DNA of 64,000 nt from Elymus sibiricus (taxonomy: Eukaryota > Streptophyta > Magnoliopsida > Poales > Poaceae): contig CM077666.1 of assembly GCA_039707655.1 (NCBI GenBank), positions 305,996,166-306,060,165 on the forward strand, written 5' to 3'. Both the position numbers and the translations under genes were made by a program. Every line of letters begins with the position of its first letter. The first letter of the stretch is position 1. Shown here in pieces: positions 34,668 through 46,014 of the stretch. The notes beneath the pieces were generated by a model. That model made no database searches. It had not been told where the DNA came from and was given only the letters and a program-made list of their open reading frames with translations.

Positions 34668-35340
34668 TTAGTGTGTGTGTGTCGGCCGTACATTTGTTTA
34701 ATTAATTATGAGCATCTACTACTACTTACTACTACTTTTTTAGAGCAAATTAGTGCCCGGTCAAAAAAAGTTGACTCAACCGAGTCATAGCGGTCCAACC
34801 CGCATCCACCCCGGAGCTCCTTCCTCTCTCACCTCGGCACAACCAGGTCGGAGACGAGCTCGCCGGAGATGGTTTTTAGTCCCACCTCGCCGCGCGGGGT
34901 GGACGCAGACTGGCTTAAATAGCAGCGCCGGCGGGAGGCAGCAAGTATCTTTCTTGTTGCATAGGTCGATCAATTCTCGCTGTGTGAGCGAGGCAGGTTG
35001 ACACTTGATTGCATTTTCATTAACTTATGACTATTCATCGAGTGTCAACTTCGCCTCGTTCATGTACATTGATGATAGCCCTACCACAATGAAAGAGATT
35101 TTTAAATTTGCACGCTGCGGCTCTAGATGCTGATAGTAGGCGCGGGATTTCAGAATTTACCCCCCCCCTCCCACCCCATCCCCACCCATCACATTTCCAA
35201 ACTATCTCCCGCCCCCCTCGCCCCCCTCCCGGCAGCTCAAACCGCCACCGCCGCAACCACAGCTTCAACCACATCTACGTTCTGCCTGAGCCTCGTCGAT
35301 CTAGTTAGGTAACCCACCGATCTCCATCACCGCCCCGGCC
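34668..35340. other. Spacer in CACTA G, no convincing gene
   Basis: Contains a C-rich run near 35160-35235 and GC-rich text that may be the 5' leader of the following B3-type pseudogene. Small ORFs on both strands lack known motifs. Confidence 0.4.
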
Positions 35341-36169
35341 TAATTGCTTAGATGGCGCCTGCAAAACATCCTCATGCCTCCAAATCCCCACCCCCTACTG
35401 CAGAGCATCACCGCGTAAGCGTAACCACATATCACGCGGGAGGTCGAGGAGCTGATTGCGGTCGATGGTGCGGTGGCCGCTGTGCGTGTCGACCCGGAGG
35501 AACACCTCGCCTCCGCCGCCGCCGACTTGGTGCGGGCTCTGGCCCAAATGAAGTGCCCCAGCAACTACCCCTCGGGATTTACCAAGTACGCACTGTCCAG
35601 TTCAATTTTACCAATACTAGTTGCAAGGGCTATGTTTTGTACGGTTGATGTATTAAGCCTGCTGTAGTAAACACGCCTAACCATTCTTAGCTATTTTCCC
35701 TACCATTTTATAGACAACTGGGTCATTCTCTGCTCTAGCAGCACTTGCCTTGCGATGTTTAACTCTGTCAATTTCAATTTCATCAGTACCAGTTTCAATG
35801 GCTATATTAGGTTGTCTGTACTTAATACATGCCTTGTTTATTTCAGTAATGTACACTATCATGTTGAAGTATGAACTACCCAGTTAAATTTCACCAATAC
35901 CAGCTAGAAACTTACAATGCCTGACTTGGGTTGCTGTCAAGCCTGTGGTAGCAAACAGTTCTATCCATTTTTTAATCTATCCCTTTACTACCGTGCTACT
36001 CTACGCAATGAAGATATCACTAGAGATGCTGTCGTTTTATTACCATTTTCTATTTTTGGTGGATGTTAACCCTGTTGTAGTTAACATGCCTTTCCATGTA
36101 CTTACACAGGGCCACAATGGGAAATGCTGTTGTTTACCGTCGAGGTTAGTTCCATCCCATTGTCTTATA

Positions 36170-36262
36170 CTCCATCCGTCCCAAAATAAGTGACTCAAAT
36201 TTGTACTAACTTTGTACTAAAGTTAGTACAAGGGTGAGTCACTTATTTTGGGACGGACGGAG
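36170..36262. mobile_element. Stowaway MITE, copy 1 (93 bp)
   Basis: Inverted ends CTCCATCCGTCCCAAAATAAG and CTTATTTTGGGACGGACGGAG flanked by TA duplications (36168-36169, 36263-36264): a classic Tc1/Mariner-type Stowaway, with a central palindrome around CTAACTTTGTACTAAAG. Confidence 0.95.
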
Positions 36263-37035
36263 TAGTATTTTACATCATTTGTGCAATTGCAGTTTAGCTG
36301 GTAGCATTTACGTGCTTCTTGTAGGTACACATGTCAGCGGCACTAATCCACGCTTCAACGCGGAGGAACGCCTCGCCTCTGCCGCCGCCGACTTGGGGCG
36401 GGCTCTGGCCCAGGTGAAGTGCCCCACCAACTACCCCTCAGGATATACCAAGTAGGAACTGTCCAGTTCAATTTTACCAATACATGTTGCAATGGCTATG
36501 TTTTGTACGGTTGATGTATTAAGACTATTGTAGTAAACACGCCTAAGCATTCTTAGCTATTTTCCCTACCTTTTTATAGACAACTGGGCCATTCTCTGCT
36601 CTAGCAGCACTTGCCTTGCGATGTTTAACTCTGTCAATTTCAATTTCATCAGTACCAGTTTCAATGGCTATATTAGGTTGTCTGTACTTAACACATGCCT
36701 TGTTTATTTCAGTAATGTAAACTGTCATGTTCAAGTATGAACTACCCAGTTAAATTTCACCAATACCAGCTAGAAACTAACAATGCCTGACTTAGGTTGC
36801 TGTCAAGCCTGTGGTAGCAAACAGTTCTATCCATTTTTTAATCTATCCCTTTACTACCGTGCTACTCTACGCAATGAAGATATCACTAGAGATGCTGTCA
36901 TTTTATTACCATTTTCTATTTTTGGTGGATGTTAACCCTGTTGTAGTTAACATGCCTTTCCATGTACTTACACAGGGCCACAATGGGAAATGCTGTTGTT
37001 TATCGTCGAGGTTAGTTCCATCCCAATGTCTTATA

Positions 37036-37128
37036 CTCCATCCGTCCCAAAATAAGTGACTCAAATTTGTACTAACTTTGTACTAAAGTTAGTACAAGGT
37101 TGAGTGACTTATTTTGGGACGGACGGAG
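37036..37128. mobile_element. Stowaway MITE, copy 2 (93 bp)
   Basis: Same element as 36170-36262, at the same relative position in the next 866-bp unit, with TA on both sides. It was copied with the unit rather than inserted anew. Confidence 0.95.
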
Positions 37129-38559
37129 TAGTATTTTACATCATTTGTGCAATTGCAGTTTAGCTGATAGCATTTATGTGCTTCTTGTAGGTACACATGT
37201 CAGTGGCACTAATCCATGCTTCAACCCGGAGGAACACCTCGCCTCTGCCGCCGCCGACTTGGGGAGGGCTCTGGCCCAGATGAAGTGCCCCACCAACTAC
37301 CCCTCGGGATATAACAAGTAGGAACTATCCAGTTCAATTTTACCAATACCTGTTGCACTGGCTATGTTTTGTACGGTTGATGTATTAAGCCTATTGTAAT
37401 AAACACGCCTAACCATTCTTAGCTATTTTCCCTACCTTTTTATAGACAACTGGGCCATTCTCTGCTCTAGCAGCACTTGCCTTGCGATGTTTAACTCTGT
37501 CAATTTCAATTTCATCAGTACCAGTTTCAATGGCTATATTAGGTTGTCTGTACTTAACACATGCCTTGTTTATTTCAGGAATGTACACTGTCATGTTCAA
37601 GTATGAACTGTCCAGTTCAATCTCACCAATACCAGCTAGAAACTTACAATGCCTGACTTAGGTTGCTGTCAAGCCTATTGTAGCAAACAGTTCTATCCAT
37701 TTTTTAATCTGTCCCTTTACTACCGTGCTACTCTACGCAATGGAGATATCACTAGAGATGCTGCGTTTTATCACCATTTGCTATTTTTGGTGGATGTAGT
37801 TAACATGCCTTTCCATGTACTTACGCAGGGCCGCAATGGGCGATGCTGTTGTTTGCCGTCGAGGTTAGTTGCATGCCATGTCTTATAGTTTTTTACATCA
37901 TTTGTGCAATTGAAGTTTAGCTTCTAACATTTACAGGTTGCTTGTAGGTACATATATCAAGGGTACTGATCCAAGCTTTGACCCCTTTTGCGTATGGGGC
38001 AATGAGATATTCATGAACTAGCGTCAAGTGAGGAAACTAAGAAAGATTGTTAGGCGGAAGAGACGGGTGATGGGAATTACACTCTTTATTTACACTTTAT
38101 CCAAGACAACAGTGAACTTTAGGATGGTAAGTAATCTATTGCCTTTTCCCCCTGCCCACAACGAGTTACTCTATTAGACATGAATTTCTAAAAGTTTTCC
38201 CTTTTCAGTGGTTTCCGAAGCAATTTACTCATGATTACCTTCCAAACTACATGACCGGAGTGGAGGCAACTAAGGTTAAAGTATATAATTCATACTACCA
38301 TGATAATGGCCAAAATGATTTACACTTCTCTCTTCACCTTTACCGCCTGTAAATATTGTGGTTCATCATAGTTAATCTGCTGCCTAATTCTGTAATTACT
38401 GAACACATTGTACTGAGATTTTGATTTATGGATTGGTTGTTGAACCATTGTGATGAGAATATGAAATATTTAAATTCCATAGTATTCAAAATTTGAAAAT
38501 TTCCAATTCTAATAATAAATTACAGGAAAAAATAAAATTAAATAGCAGGTATTAGAACA

Positions 38560-39187
38560 CCGTACACACGGTTAGAAATAAAACAGCGTGTGCGATGGTA
38601 AAATAAAGAACACATGGTTCTTTCACAGAAAACATGTGCGATACTTAGCGGTCGGACGCACGGTTTATTCTCATACACGTGTGGGATTGCTATAAGTATT
38701 ACACACGTTTCCGTATGATGTGCGTGTGCGATTCTTGGATAAAAAGAAGACAGTTCACATCCGGAGACCGTGTGTGATAGGTATACCTATCACACACAGT
38801 TATGAAAATGGACACGTTGGCGATAGTAAAGACACCGCATACATTTTATATTATTGAACTATGTGATAGTGTACGTATCGCAAACAGAAAGGTAGAAATA
38901 AATTTTTGTGATATCCACCTTTTGCACACGTGGATATCTGCGATATCGTTTCTGATGTGTCACGGATCACAAACGTAGTGCCCGTGTCTAACGTGTGGGA
39001 TAGTCCGCGACTTCACATATGATTACTTTACGAAAGTCGTCAGTAGCGGGTCGCCCTATTGCAAACGTTTTCTGGGTTGTGTGGGAAGACCCCCCCCCCT
39101 ATCGCACACACAGGCAAGGCGACGGTTTAAAACTCCGTCGCGGAAAGGGGGTAAAAACCGTTTGTATGGCACGTAACGGTACCAGTG
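38560..39187. repeat. Right terminus and subterminal repeats of CACTA G
   Basis: Many copies of GTGTGCGAT/ATCGCACAC-type words from about 38575, then a terminal block containing GGGGTAAAAACCGTTTGTA, ending ACCAGTG at 39187. The final ~95 bases match the left end of CACTA B in reverse complement. Confidence 0.88.
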
Positions 39188-39190
39188 ATG

Positions 39191-40395
39191 CTATTAGGGT
39201 AATGACTAGAGGAGGTAGAATGACTCAGGAGCCCCTATATCCTGAAGGTCATCCTAAAAGAATTGAACAAGATTCTCAGAGAAATAATATTGATGTGCCT
39301 AGTTCATCTAAGAAGAAAAAGAAAAAGAAAAATGATAGGACTCTGCATGCTTCTAGTGAACCTGAGATAGAAAAACCTCCTGAGAATCATAATGATGCTT
39401 CTATTTCTGATGCTGAGACACAATCTGGTAATGAACATCCACCTAGTTATAGTGATAATGATAATGATAATGAAGATGTTCATGTTGATGCTCAACCAGA
39501 TAATGATGTAGAAATAGAACCTGCTGTTGATCTTGATAACCCACCTCCTAAGAATAAAAGATATGATAAAAGAGACTTTGTTGCTAGAAAACATGGAAAG
39601 GAAAGAGAACCATGGGTTAAAAAACCTATGCCTTTCCCTACTAAACCATCTAAAAACAAGGATGAGGAAGATTTTGAGCGCTTTGTTGAAATGCTTAGAC
39701 CTGTCTTTTTGCGCACTCGCTTGATTGATATGTTGAAAATGTCTCCCTATGCTAAATGCATGAAAGATATTGTCACTAATAAAACAAAGATACCTGAAGC
39801 TAAAATCTCCACCATGCTTGCCAATTATTCTTTTAAGGGTGGAGTACCTAAAAAGTTAGGAGATACCGGAATACCTACTATACCATGCTCCATTAAAAGA
39901 AATTATGTTAAAACTGCCTTATGTGATTTGGGAGCCGGTGTTAGTGTTATGCATTTCTCTTTATATAGAAGACTTGATTTGAATAAGCTCACACCTACTG
40001 AAATATCTTTGCAAATGGCTGATAAATCCACTGCTATACCTATTGGAATTTGCGAGAATGTGCCTGTTGTTGTTGCAAATGTTACTATCTTAACGGACTT
40101 TGTTATACTTGATATGCCCGAGGACGACAACAAGTCAATTATCCTTGGAAGACCCTTTTTGAATACTGCAGGGGCTGTTATTGATTGCAATAAAAGTAAG
40201 GTCACTTCTCATGTCAATGGTAATGAGCATACGGTTTATTTCCCGAAGAAACAAACTTCAGTGAATGGTATCAATTGTATTGAAAAAGTTTCGACAATCA
40301 CTATTGGAGGATTCAAATTTCCTCTTCCTACTGTCAAAAAGAAATATGAAATTCTTATTGTTGGGGAGATGCATATCCCCGTTGAGGTAACTTAG
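39191..40395 (+). pseudogene. gag-protease of element D, second part
   Basis: Continues the frame broken at 28403 by CACTA G. A long acidic, Asn/Asp-rich linker with a seven-Lys run precedes an aspartic protease fold: LCDLGAGVSVM with the catalytic Asp codon at 39925, and the ILGRPFL word near 40140. It ends in TAG at 40393. This part has no internal stop. The apparent upstream start at 39019 lies inside CACTA G and is not real. Confidence 0.8.
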
Positions 40396-41179
40396 TGTTA
40401 TATGAAAGTTCTTCGGTTTCATGTTACTCGGAAACAGTTTGTTAATAAGACATGATCAACCTTATTAATGGATTCTTTTTGAGGGGCATGTGGTCGATGA
40501 ATTTAGTAAGCACAACTTTCTGTAATCTTAGTTTCCTCTCTGTTATTTATAGTTTAATAAAATAAAATGCGATGATTATCCTATTTTCTGAATTATCCGT
40601 GCAATAAAAAATGGCCCAAAAATAAAAGTGCTCAGAATGCAATAAAATTTTAACATGATTTTTTCTGGAATATATAAGAATTTTTGGCACTGAAAACAAC
40701 CCAAGGGGGTGCACCTGTTGCCCACAAGTTAACAGGGCGCGGCCACCCCCCAGGGCGCGCTAAGATGCCTTGTGGGTTCCATAGGGACCCAGTCACTTAT
40801 CTATTCAGCCCACTTCATCTCCTACCTCCTGCAAAAAATTGTGGTAGCTCTCTCTCTTGTGTTCTTGCTCCCAAACCTGAGATTTTCGATCTCTTTGCTT
40901 GGAGCTCCGTTTCCGAAACTATTTTGAGGGATTGCTCCTTGGTATGTGACTCTCCCATAGCTCCAATTAGTTTTTGCTTTAGTGGATTATATTTTGCATA
41001 AATTGCTGCTATTGGTGCTACTGAAAATGAGCTTGCATGTTAAATTCTTTGAGTTCTAAGTAGTTTGAATCCTTGATATAGCCTCTAGGCACTTGTATGA
41101 GTAGTTGTTATCAATTTGGTGAAGTTTTGTTAACATCTTTTTGGGGTCCAAATTTTTTTAGAAATTTGTTCTTAGGAAA
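40396..41179 (+). other. Spacer of element D between protease and ORF2, no pol
   Basis: AT-rich at first, then a GC-richer block near 40680-40800 resembling part of the element's LTR (CCCACAAG words), then text with a short Ser/Cys-rich ORF of no known type. Element E has the same spacer (62904-63602), so the lack of pol is a shared family trait. Confidence 0.6.
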
Positions 41180-42199
41180 ATGAACTTTCTTCGGAGAGGT
41201 TCTTCGAGCCGGAGCTCCAAGGGTGTCCTTGGGGATGCCTATGACCACAACCTCAATATTCCGCACAGGACGGTGGTCCGACCGTGTGAGTGGCCACACA
41301 ACACCTTCAAGAATGAAGCCGGGTTCTGTCAAGAGTTCGCACAATTTGTTGCGAACGCCGGGCTGACCGACTTCCTCGCAGATGAGTGTGACCAGCACGA
41401 CATCCTTACAAATTCCTTTGTGCAAAAATTTTATTTCATGCCTAGGCTCGATATCCCAATGGTGCATTTCAATTTATATGCTGAACATCATGAGTTAACG
41501 CTAGATGAGTTTTGTGAGATATGCTTGATCCCTTCTGATGGGGATTTGAGGGAGCCTCGGCCTGAGGAGTTCGAGGACTTCCTTCGCACTTTGACTGTGG
41601 GGGAATTTAGGGGCGTGTCGAAAGCCCGTGTTACTAGCTTGCATTTTCCTGCTATGCACTGCTTTGCTTTATTCATAGGGAAATGCTTGACTGCCAGGGA
41701 GGAAGGTGGTACGCTCAGTGCCCCTGACCTCGCCATCTTGCGTCGTGCTATTCACGACGATAATACTTTTAGCTTGGGAGCTATCATTGCACGCTGCCTG
41801 CACACCAACCGGACTAAGGTTAAAGTCCATGGCGGTATTTATGCTTCGCGTCTTGCGAAACGTTTTAATGTTGCTATCCGCCCAAATGACTATCTGCTGC
41901 CTAAGGTTTATTTAGACCAACAGTGCATGATCGATCACCACTTTATTGATGAACCTGAACCTCCTCAATATATTCGTTATAACCTGATTTTCAGTGAGAG
42001 AACTCGCGATATTATTCCGTTGCCTGCACCCTCTTTGTTTGACTCTCATGCCAGGAACGGATACACCATCATGCCGACAGACATCACAGCTTACAGGAAC
42101 GAGCTAGCCGCAGCAGAGAACGAGGTCCAGCAGTGGGACGCTCAAGTGCCTCTGCCTCAGTACTATCCGCCCGGTCCTGATGGATACTACGGGTGGTGA
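41180..42199 (+). CDS. Athila-type ORF (339 aa) of element D
   Basis: An intact ORF from ATG to TGA. Text such as CEWPHNTF, EFAQFVANAGLTDFL, FYFMPRLDIPMVHF, LTAREEGGTLSAPDLAILRR and GYTIMPTDI resembles the protein family catalogued as Arabidopsis retrotransposon ORF-1 (Athila). Its role is unknown; it is carried by many Triticeae elements without polymerase. Residues 150-170 are rich in hydrophobics but no clear membrane helix is seen. The same gene, broken, is in element E. Confidence 0.7.
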   Translation: MNFLRRGSSSRSSKGVLGDAYDHNLNIPHRTVVRPCEWPHNTFKNEAGFCQEFAQFVANAGLTDFLADECDQHDILTNSFVQKFYFMPRLDIPMVHFNLYAEHHELTLDEFCEICLIPSDGDLREPRPEEFEDFLRTLTVGEFRGVSKARVTSLHFPAMHCFALFIGKCLTAREEGGTLSAPDLAILRRAIHDDNTFSLGAIIARCLHTNRTKVKVHGGIYASRLAKRFNVAIRPNDYLLPKVYLDQQCMIDHHFIDEPEPPQYIRYNLIFSERTRDIIPLPAPSLFDSHARNGYTIMPTDITAYRNELAAAENEVQQWDAQVPLPQYYPPGPDGYYGW

Positions 42200-44325
42200 T
42201 TACCAAGTTAGGCCAAAAGCCTAAGCTTGGGGGAGTACGTATCTCTCACCGACATTACATTCATAGTCACACATTAATTCCAGTTGTCAGTGTTCATCCT
42301 TTTTCATTGTATATCCATGTTAGTTTTATTTTCGCTTTCTTCTTATGTGTTTGAAAAACTTCAAAAACCAAAAAATATTTCTCGCTTCTTTTCGGTTTTT
42401 CTTTATTGTTTGTTAGTTTGTAGTATTAAAAGAAAACCCAAAAAGATTTCTCGTTTCTTCTTTTGCTTGTTGGGAGTTCTCCCGTGTAAATAGTTTTTCT
42501 TGCTTTTCGTTTTTCTTCGTTAATTTGCTTTCCTTAAGAAAAACTAAAAACTCCAAAAATATTTCAGTGTGTTTCTCTGAATTTCTTTTCTTTTCATTGA
42601 GTCGTCGTAGGGAGAAGACCATGATGAAAATGTTAAGTGGCTCTCATATGCTTTATTGTTGATCTAATGAAGAGCCAATTTTACCCTATATTTTCCCTTG
42701 AATAAAATGTTTGCAGATTCCAGCTTAGTCCATGGCACTCTTGCACTATTATTATTTACATATCATTCGGTCATGCAAGTGAAAGGCAATAATGACGATG
42801 ATTTGATGAAGTGACTGTGGCAAAGAAAAGCTGGTATGAACTCTTGTTGTTTTCGTTTTTGTAAATATGTTTAACTCAGTATCCATGATTCAGCATATTA
42901 TGAGTAAACATGTTTGTGATGACAATTAGAGATTATAGTTGCTCATGCCATGCTTAAGTAGCTAGGAGTGTATAATGATTTATCTTGTGTGTAAACATGC
43001 ATTAAAATGTTTATGATGTAGTATGTTTATATGGTATCCTCCTCTGAATGTTTCAAGTGGCTTGACTTGGCACATGTTCATGCATGTAGTTGATTCAAAA
43101 CCAACATAGCCTCCACGATATTTATGTTCAGGGTGTTTATCTCCTACTCATGCTAGTATTCAATGTTAATTATTCTCAATGCACGATCATGACCGTTTTC
43201 GCTCTCTAGTTGGTCGCTTCTCAATCTATTTGCTAGCCTTCGCCTGTACTAAGCGGGAATACTGCTTGTGCATCCAAAATCCTTAAACCAAAGTTGTTCC
43301 AGATGAGTCCACCATATCTACCTATATGCGGTATTACTCTGCCATTCCAAGTAAATTTGCATGTGCCACCTCTAATCATTCAAATAAACATCCATTTTGT
43401 GTGCCCGTACCGCTCATGGAGCGATAGGGGGCGGTCAGTATCTTCCATGCTAAGTGGGTTATTCTCGAGATGAGTGTTTATTCACTTGTCATTGCACAAG
43501 AGAGGCTGGTAATTGGGATGCCTAGTCCTATGCTCAAAATCGAAATTACATAATGCAAACAAACTCCCCCAGAAAGTTGTTGGTATGGAGGGCACCCGAG
43601 GATTCGGCTAGCCATGGCTTGTGTTGTTATGGTGGAGGGGGAGTAAACTTTACCTTTCCGCTTGGGAACCTCCTATAATGTGTTTAGCATGGAAGATATT
43701 GAAAATTCTCGGTCGTGACATTGACAGGAAAAGTACACCTCCCAAAATTGTTTTCATCTCTGATTTAAGCTTCGAGCTCTAGCACCTCTGCAAATCCATG
43801 CTTCCCTCTGCGAAGGGCATATCTATTTACTTTTATGTTATTTTACTTTTATTGTTGAGTCTCACCTTCTCATTATAAGCATGAATCCTGAGAGCATTAT
43901 TGTCATCCTTATGCATTGAGTATAGTTAATGTTGTGTGCATCATGACTGGATCTCTTCTACCCTGAATTACAATGTTTAGTCGCTGCTTGAACTTTGGAG
44001 GTGCTCTGCATTTATGTTTTGCGGTCTCAGAAAGAGCTAGCGAGATACCATGTTATCATATTATATCATGATTGTTTTGACAAATTGTTGGCATTTGAGA
44101 TATGTTATTATTGCTCGCTAGTTGATCATGCCATTGATATGAGTAAATATAACTCCTAAGTGATTATGAGCATGGTTAGTTCATGATCTTTGCTGAAAAC
44201 TTGGGTACTATTTAAGCTTATATACGGATACAAGAACAAAAGAGTTCATAAAAGTTTTTCTTTCTCACTTTCAATTTGTCAACTGAATTGCATGAGGACA
44301 AGCAATGAGTTAAGCTTGGGGGAGT
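42200..44325 (+). other. Long 3' untranslated region of element D
   Basis: About 2.1 kb without ORFs. Contains TTTTCTT-rich low-complexity text (42300-42600). It ends in the polypurine tract AAGCTTGGGGGAGT next to the 3' LTR; a GCTTGGGGGAG word is also seen near 42225, after ORF2. Conserved in element E. Confidence 0.65.
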
Positions 44326-45745
44326 TGATACGTCTCCATCGTATCTACTTTTCCAAACACTTTTGCTCTTGTTTTGGACTCTAATTTGCATGATTTGAAT
44401 GAAACTAACCCGGACTGACGCTGTTTTCAGCAGAACTACCATGGTGTTGTTTTTGTGCAGAAATCAAAGTTCTCAGAATTGGACGAAACTTTTTGGAGAT
44501 TTTTTGTGGAATAAATAAAAGTTACTGGTGCAAGAATCAACAGAAGAGGGGCCACCTGTTGCCCACAAGGCAACAGGGCGCGACCCCCCCCTAGGGCGCG
44601 CCCTGATGCCTTGTGGGGCCCACAGGCGGCCGTCTGACCTAATTCCAACGCTATAAATTCACTTTCCCCGAGAAAAAAACAAGAGAAGAAGTTTCATCAT
44701 GTTTTACGATACAAAGCCGCCGCCACCTCCTGTTCTTCATTGGGAGGGCTGATTTGGAGTCCGTCCGAGGCTCTGGAGAGGGGGATTCGACGCCGTCGTC
44801 ATCATCAACCATCCTCCATCACCAATTTCATGATGCTCACCACCGTGTGTGAGTAATTTCTCCGTAGGCTTGCTGGACGGTGATGGGTTGGATGAGATTT
44901 ATCATGTAATCGAGTCAATTTTGTTAGGGTTTGATCCCTAGTATCCACTATGTTCTAAGATTGATGTTGCTATGATTTTGCTATACTTAATGCTTGTCAC
45001 TAAGGCCCGAGTGCCATGATTTCAGATCTGAACCCTCTATGTGTTCATGAATATATTTGTGTTCTTGATCCTATCTTGGAAGTTATATGCACCTATTACG
45101 TGTTATGATCCGCATACCCCATGGTGACAATAATTGGGATCTTTCCGGTGATTACCGTAGTTTGAGGAGTTCATGTATTCAGTATGTGTTAATGCTTTGT
45201 TCTGGTTCTCTATTAAAAGGAGGCCTTAATATCCCTTAGATTTCCTTATGGACCCCGCTGCCACTGGAGGGTAGGACAAAAGATGTCATGCAAGTTCTTA
45301 CTATAATCATGTATGACTATATACGGAATTCATGCCTACATTACATTGATGAATTGGAGCTATTGTGTATCGCCCTAGGTTGGGACTATTATATGATGAA
45401 TGTCATCCAACATAATTATCCATCACCGATCCAATGCCTACGCTTTTCGCATATTGATCTTTGCTAAGTTACTTTCGTTGCTGCTGCTGTTACAATCACT
45501 ACAAAATTGCTACAATTACTGTCTCTGTTACTATTGCTACTGTTACTACTGCTTTTAAAACTATCATACTACTGTGCTACTAAATACTTTGCTACAGATA
45601 TTTAGTTCTCCGGGTGTGGTTGAATTGACAACTCAATTGCTAATACTCACAAATATTCCTTGGCTTTCCTCGTGTCGAATCAATAAATATGGGTGAAATA
45701 CTACCCGCGAAAACTATTGCGATCCCCTATACTTGTGGGTTATCA
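44326..45745 (+). repeat. 3' LTR of element D
   Basis: Matches the 5' LTR at 25356-26779; followed by the duplication TGCCC (45746-45750). Confidence 0.93.
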
Positions 45746-45750
45746 TGCCC

Positions 45751-46014
45751 GGGGGGGTCATGCCCTGTTGCCTTGTGGGCAACAGGCGGCCCCTCTCCAG
45801 TTGATTCTTGCGCCAATATTTTTTATTTATTCCATAAAAAATCTCCAAAATTTTCATCCAATTCCGAGAACTTTTATTTCTGCACAAAAATAACACCATG
45901 GTAGTTCTGCTGAAAACAACGTCAGTCCGGGTTAGTTTCATTCAAATCATGCAAATTAGAGTCCAAAACAAGAGCAAAAGTGTTTGGAAAAGTAGATACG
46001 AATGAGACGTATCA
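45751..46014 (-). repeat. 3' LTR of element E, proximal part
   Basis: Reverse complement of the first ~265 bases of the family LTR, ending in GACGTATCA at 46014. It completes the LTR piece at 24230-25355, separated by element D. Confidence 0.9.

Larger units (their letters stand above)
35495..37970 (+). repeat. 866-bp tandem triplication in CACTA G
   Basis: The word CGGAGGAAC occurs at 35495, 36361 and 37227, both periods exactly 866 bp. Units 1 and 2 include a Stowaway MITE; unit 3 lacks it and is shorter. Minus-strand ORFs at 35677-35862, 36543-36734 and 37409-37600 are copies of one intron segment. Confidence 0.92.
35345..38352 (+). pseudogene. B3-domain gene with triplicated exons in CACTA G
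   Basis: Exon-like pieces in order: an 'a' exon (word EEHLASAAADL then KCPTNYPSG) at about 35460-35590, 36327-36454 and 37195-37320; a short Cys-rich 'b' exon between ACACAG and GTTAGT at about 36110, 36977 and 37830; exon 'c' (37948-38126, donor GTAAGT) with LFIYTLSKTTVNF and one in-frame TAG; exon 'd' (38209-38352, acceptor TTTTCAG, phase 0) with WFPKQFTHDYLPNYMTG, a B3-domain start. Exon d lacks the middle of B3 found in CACTA B. The 'a' copies 2 and 3 end in TAG unless spliced. Dead or strongly altered. Confidence 0.55.
28404..39187. mobile_element. Element G: CACTA DNA transposon carrying captured gene pieces
   Basis: The left end CACTACTGCAGG starts at 28404 and the right end (reverse complement CACTGGTACCG) is at 39187. 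The duplication ATG is at 28401-28403 and 39188-39190. Subterminal TGTGTGCGAT arrays lie at both ends. Length is 10,784 bp. Contents: an exonuclease-like minus-strand pseudogene near the left end, two unrecognised plus-strand ORFs, ~500-bp tandem repeats, an 866-bp triplication with two MITEs, and a B3-type pseudogene near the right end. No transposase is seen, so it is non-autonomous. Confidence 0.93.
25356..45745 (+). mobile_element. Element D: complete non-autonomous Athila-type Gypsy retrotransposon, interrupted by CACTA G
   Basis: LTRs at 25356-26779 and 44326-45745 (1,424 and 1,420 bp), both beginning TGATACGTCTCC and ending GGGTTATCA. The duplication TGCCC is at 25351-25355 and 45746-45750. 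Primer site, gag-protease and ORF2 follow in order, and a polypurine tract ends at 44325. Without CACTA G it is about 9.6 kb. No polymerase genes are present, so it depends on partners. It sits head-to-head in the LTR of its own relative, E. Confidence 0.92.

Noticed and set aside
35677..37600. Three similar minus-strand ORFs (about 62 aa) in CACTA G
   Set aside because: They are copies of one intron segment in the 866-bp triplication, without known motifs.
1922..39187. Pairing the CACTA end at 1922 with that at 39187 as one giant transposon
   Set aside because: The ends match, but the right flank duplication is ATG (pairing with 28401-28403), not ATA, and D's gag frame joins across 28404-39187.
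39019..39190. Upstream part of the 458-codon ORF as the true start of gag-protease
   Set aside because: The first ~57 codons read through the CACTA terminus; the frame enters from 28403.
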